In this document: one piece after another, positions 62,613-64,000 of the stretch | Layout of the letters: every line of letters begins with the position of its first letter | Numbering within the stretch: the first letter of the stretch is position 1 | Source: Muribaculaceae bacterium | GTDB lineage: Bacteria; Bacteroidota; Bacteroidia; Bacteroidales; Muribaculaceae | Assembly: GCA_017391675.1 (NCBI GenBank) | Contig: JAFOXR010000012.1 | Location: 40,615 to 104,614 of the forward strand | Length of the DNA: 64,000 nt | Direction of reading: 5' to 3' | Notes under the pieces: generated by a model | What the model was told of the DNA's origin: nothing | What the model saw: only the letters and a program-made list of their open reading frames with translations | Databases searched by the model: none | Position numbers and translations under genes: made by a program

Positions 62613-63185
62613 ATGAAAAATATTGTGATTTTTGCATCGGGCGACGGCTCTAATGCCGAGGCTATCGTAAAGCATTTTGCTGCAAATGACAGCATAAAGG
62701 TGAAGTGTGTGCTTACCAACCGCATCAATGCGGGCGTGCATCAGCGAATGGAATCGCTAGGTATTCCTACCTATAATTTCCCTAAAGAGGTGTGGTGCGA
62801 TGCAAACGAAATTGTTCGGTTTCTACAAAAGGAAAACACCGATTTCATTGTTCTAGCCGGATTCCTGGCAAAAATCGAGATCCCTATTATCAAGGCTTTC
62901 ACTGGACGAATTATAAACATTCACCCGTCGCTTCTGCCAAAATATGGAGGGAAAGGTATGTGGGGACACCATATACACGAGGCAGTAATTGCTGCTCGTG
63001 AAACACAAAGCGGCATCACTATCCACTATATTGACGAGGACATAGACAAAGGCGAAATAATTTTCCAGGCCTCTTGCGAAGTACTGCCTGATGACACCCC
63101 TGACTCGCTAGCGGAGAGAATACATGCGCTGGAGCATCGTCATTTCCCCTCGGTAGTTGAGAATCTAGTGAACGGGCTGGATTAA
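62613..63185 (+). CDS. purN: Phosphoribosylglycinamide formyltransferase PurN
   Basis: A 190-residue enzyme of purine synthesis that transfers formyl from 10-formyltetrahydrofolate to GAR. IFASGDGSNAE opens the fold, and the catalytic pair N102/H104 is in NIHPSLLP, with the acidic YIDEDIDKG block after it. The promoter lies between this start and the upstream in-frame ATG. Its stop overlaps the convergent TPR gene stop by 4 bases. Confidence 0.95.
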   Translation: MKNIVIFASGDGSNAEAIVKHFAANDSIKVKCVLTNRINAGVHQRMESLGIPTYNFPKEVWCDANEIVRFLQKENTDFIVLAGFLAKIEIPIIKAFTGRIINIHPSLLPKYGGKGMWGHHIHEAVIAARETQSGITIHYIDEDIDKGEIIFQASCEVLPDDTPDSLAERIHALEHRHFPSVVENLVNGLD

Positions 63186-63967
63186 CGGACTTGCGGTTCA
63201 AGTTCGGAAATCACTTGAGAAAGGTGTTCGGAGTTTCTTATGGCATAAGCCTTCTTCAAGTAGTTCAATGCATCGGTTTTCACCGAAGTCATCTGCGAGC
63301 GTGTGCCCTCCGAGGCTTTCCACATTACATAATAATAATTGCCCAGAGCCACTAGCGCATCATAATTTTCGGGGTCAGCCTCAAGCACTTTCTTATAGGC
63401 AGCCACAGCATTCTCATATTTTCCTGCAATCATATACCCCCTTCCCACTACCGACAGGCACCACAAATCATCGGGAAACGATGCCAGCAGTTCGCTGCCC
63501 ACCGTTACCATATTTGCGGCATCATTCCTGAAGTCATAATATTTAAGCAATCTCACATTGATGTGGCGGGCTATCCATGGCTGACTCTTCTTTACCAACT
63601 TGAGAAAACTTTCATATTCCTTCGGCACACCGGCTTCATAGGAAAAAGCCTTTACGCCTTCAAAAACCGAATCCATAGGGATTCCGTACTTCTGCGTGCG
63701 TTCAAGCATATCCACCTGCGCAGCAGAATCTTTCATCATTCCACTGGAAACTATAGCCCTGGAGTAGGCCTTCGCTTCGCTTGGACGAGCCTCAGCCATA
63801 AGTATATACATTGCATTGGCACTATTCCACTCCTGCAACTGCACAAAGCGGTCGGCCTTTGCCTCAAGCTTCGCATAATCGGTCTTTGCCGTAGCACTTG
63901 CCGCAAGGCATGCAACCGAAGCTAGCATCATCGCCAAAACATTCTTCACACTCATTCCGTTACACAT
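63182..63967 (-). CDS. Exported TPR-repeat protein
   Basis: A 261-residue protein with a signal peptide (about 1-27 from the upstream Met, or 23 if the ATG at 63955 is used) and tetratricopeptide-like helices throughout. The clearest repeat is around GRGYMIAGKYENAVAAYKKV and the following AYxxALxxLGNYY. It probably acts as a periplasmic scaffold. No partner is nearby. A TATCTTTG promoter lies at 63978-63985. Confidence 0.82.
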   Translation of the reverse strand: MCNGMSVKNVLAMMLASVACLAASATAKTDYAKLEAKADRFVQLQEWNSANAMYILMAEARPSEAKAYSRAIVSSGMMKDSAAQVDMLERTQKYGIPMDSVFEGVKAFSYEAGVPKEYESFLKLVKKSQPWIARHINVRLLKYYDFRNDAANMVTVGSELLASFPDDLWCLSVVGRGYMIAGKYENAVAAYKKVLEADPENYDALVALGNYYYVMWKASEGTRSQMTSVKTDALNYLKKAYAIRNSEHLSQVISELEPQVR

Positions 63968-63977
63968 TGATTTTCCA

Positions 63978-63985
63978 CAAAGATA
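63978..63985 (-). promoter_or_regulatory. -7 box for the TPR gene
   Basis: Minus-strand TATCTTTG, 10 bases upstream of the first possible start. Confidence 0.6.
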
Positions 63986-64000
63986 ACGAAATGAATAAAA

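Overview
The window looks like chromosomal DNA of a gut-type Bacteroidales, most likely Muribaculaceae or a close relative. The reasons are Bacteroidota-type promoters (TAnnTTTG at about -7) in front of many genes, little Shine-Dalgarno signal, TonB-dependent uptake, SusE/F-like starch-binding repeats, Wzi-type barrels, and PCMD, DUF2851 and head-GIN proteins. Genus cannot be fixed from this sequence alone. I see no phage, insertion sequence, CRISPR array or rRNA operon. Both edge genes are complete.

Layout. 0-2.8 kb: a three-gene minus-strand operon (SRD5A-type 5-alpha-reductase, Old Yellow Enzyme, short-chain dehydrogenase) that matches the gut-Bacteroidetes steroid/bile-acid reductase set. 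3-7.5 kb: TonB receptor plus ECF cobalt/nickel importer (CbiMN-Q-O). 7.7-9.5 kb: orphan starch-binding-type secreted protein with an internally duplicated domain pair. 9.6-26.5 kb: mostly housekeeping (groESL, rsmA-mgtE-hydrolase, flippase-like protein, LysO, phosphatase, exonuclease, POT transporter, SufE, PpiD-like foldase, metK behind a SAM-II-type riboswitch, GH25 lysozyme). 26.7-32.6 kb: DUF2851, PCMD protein, pseudouridine synthase, NlpC/P60 hydrolase, tRNA-Gln, tyrS. 32.7-36.6 kb: a tandemly duplicated pair of Wzi barrel plus small lipoprotein genes.

36.8-41 kb: a DUF115/GT42-like protein, convergent with an operon of ABC-2 exporter plus a CBS-domain nucleotidyltransferase resembling PtmE. 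41-50.5 kb: U32 peptidase family protein, RND efflux operon with a hairpin in its leader, methyltransferase and M16 protease. 50.5-52 kb: a membrane-anchored full-length homologue of the ARMT1/DUF89 damage-control phosphatase family. 52-53.4 kb: pyrH-frr. 53.5-58 kb: a tightly packed legionaminic-acid-type operon (LegB-H-I-G-F order) without the expected aminotransferase LegC. 58-64 kb: head-GIN protein, DusB, small membrane protein, HAD phosphatase, MATE pump, purN and a TPR protein.

Taken together, the surface-related genes (Leg operon, PtmE-like enzyme, DUF115/GT42-like protein, Wzi duplicates) could make and display a nonulosonic-acid glycan; this is inference. The strongest leads are the steroid reductase operon, the split Leg pathway, the ARMT1 homologue and the metK riboswitch with a mutually exclusive downstream pairing.
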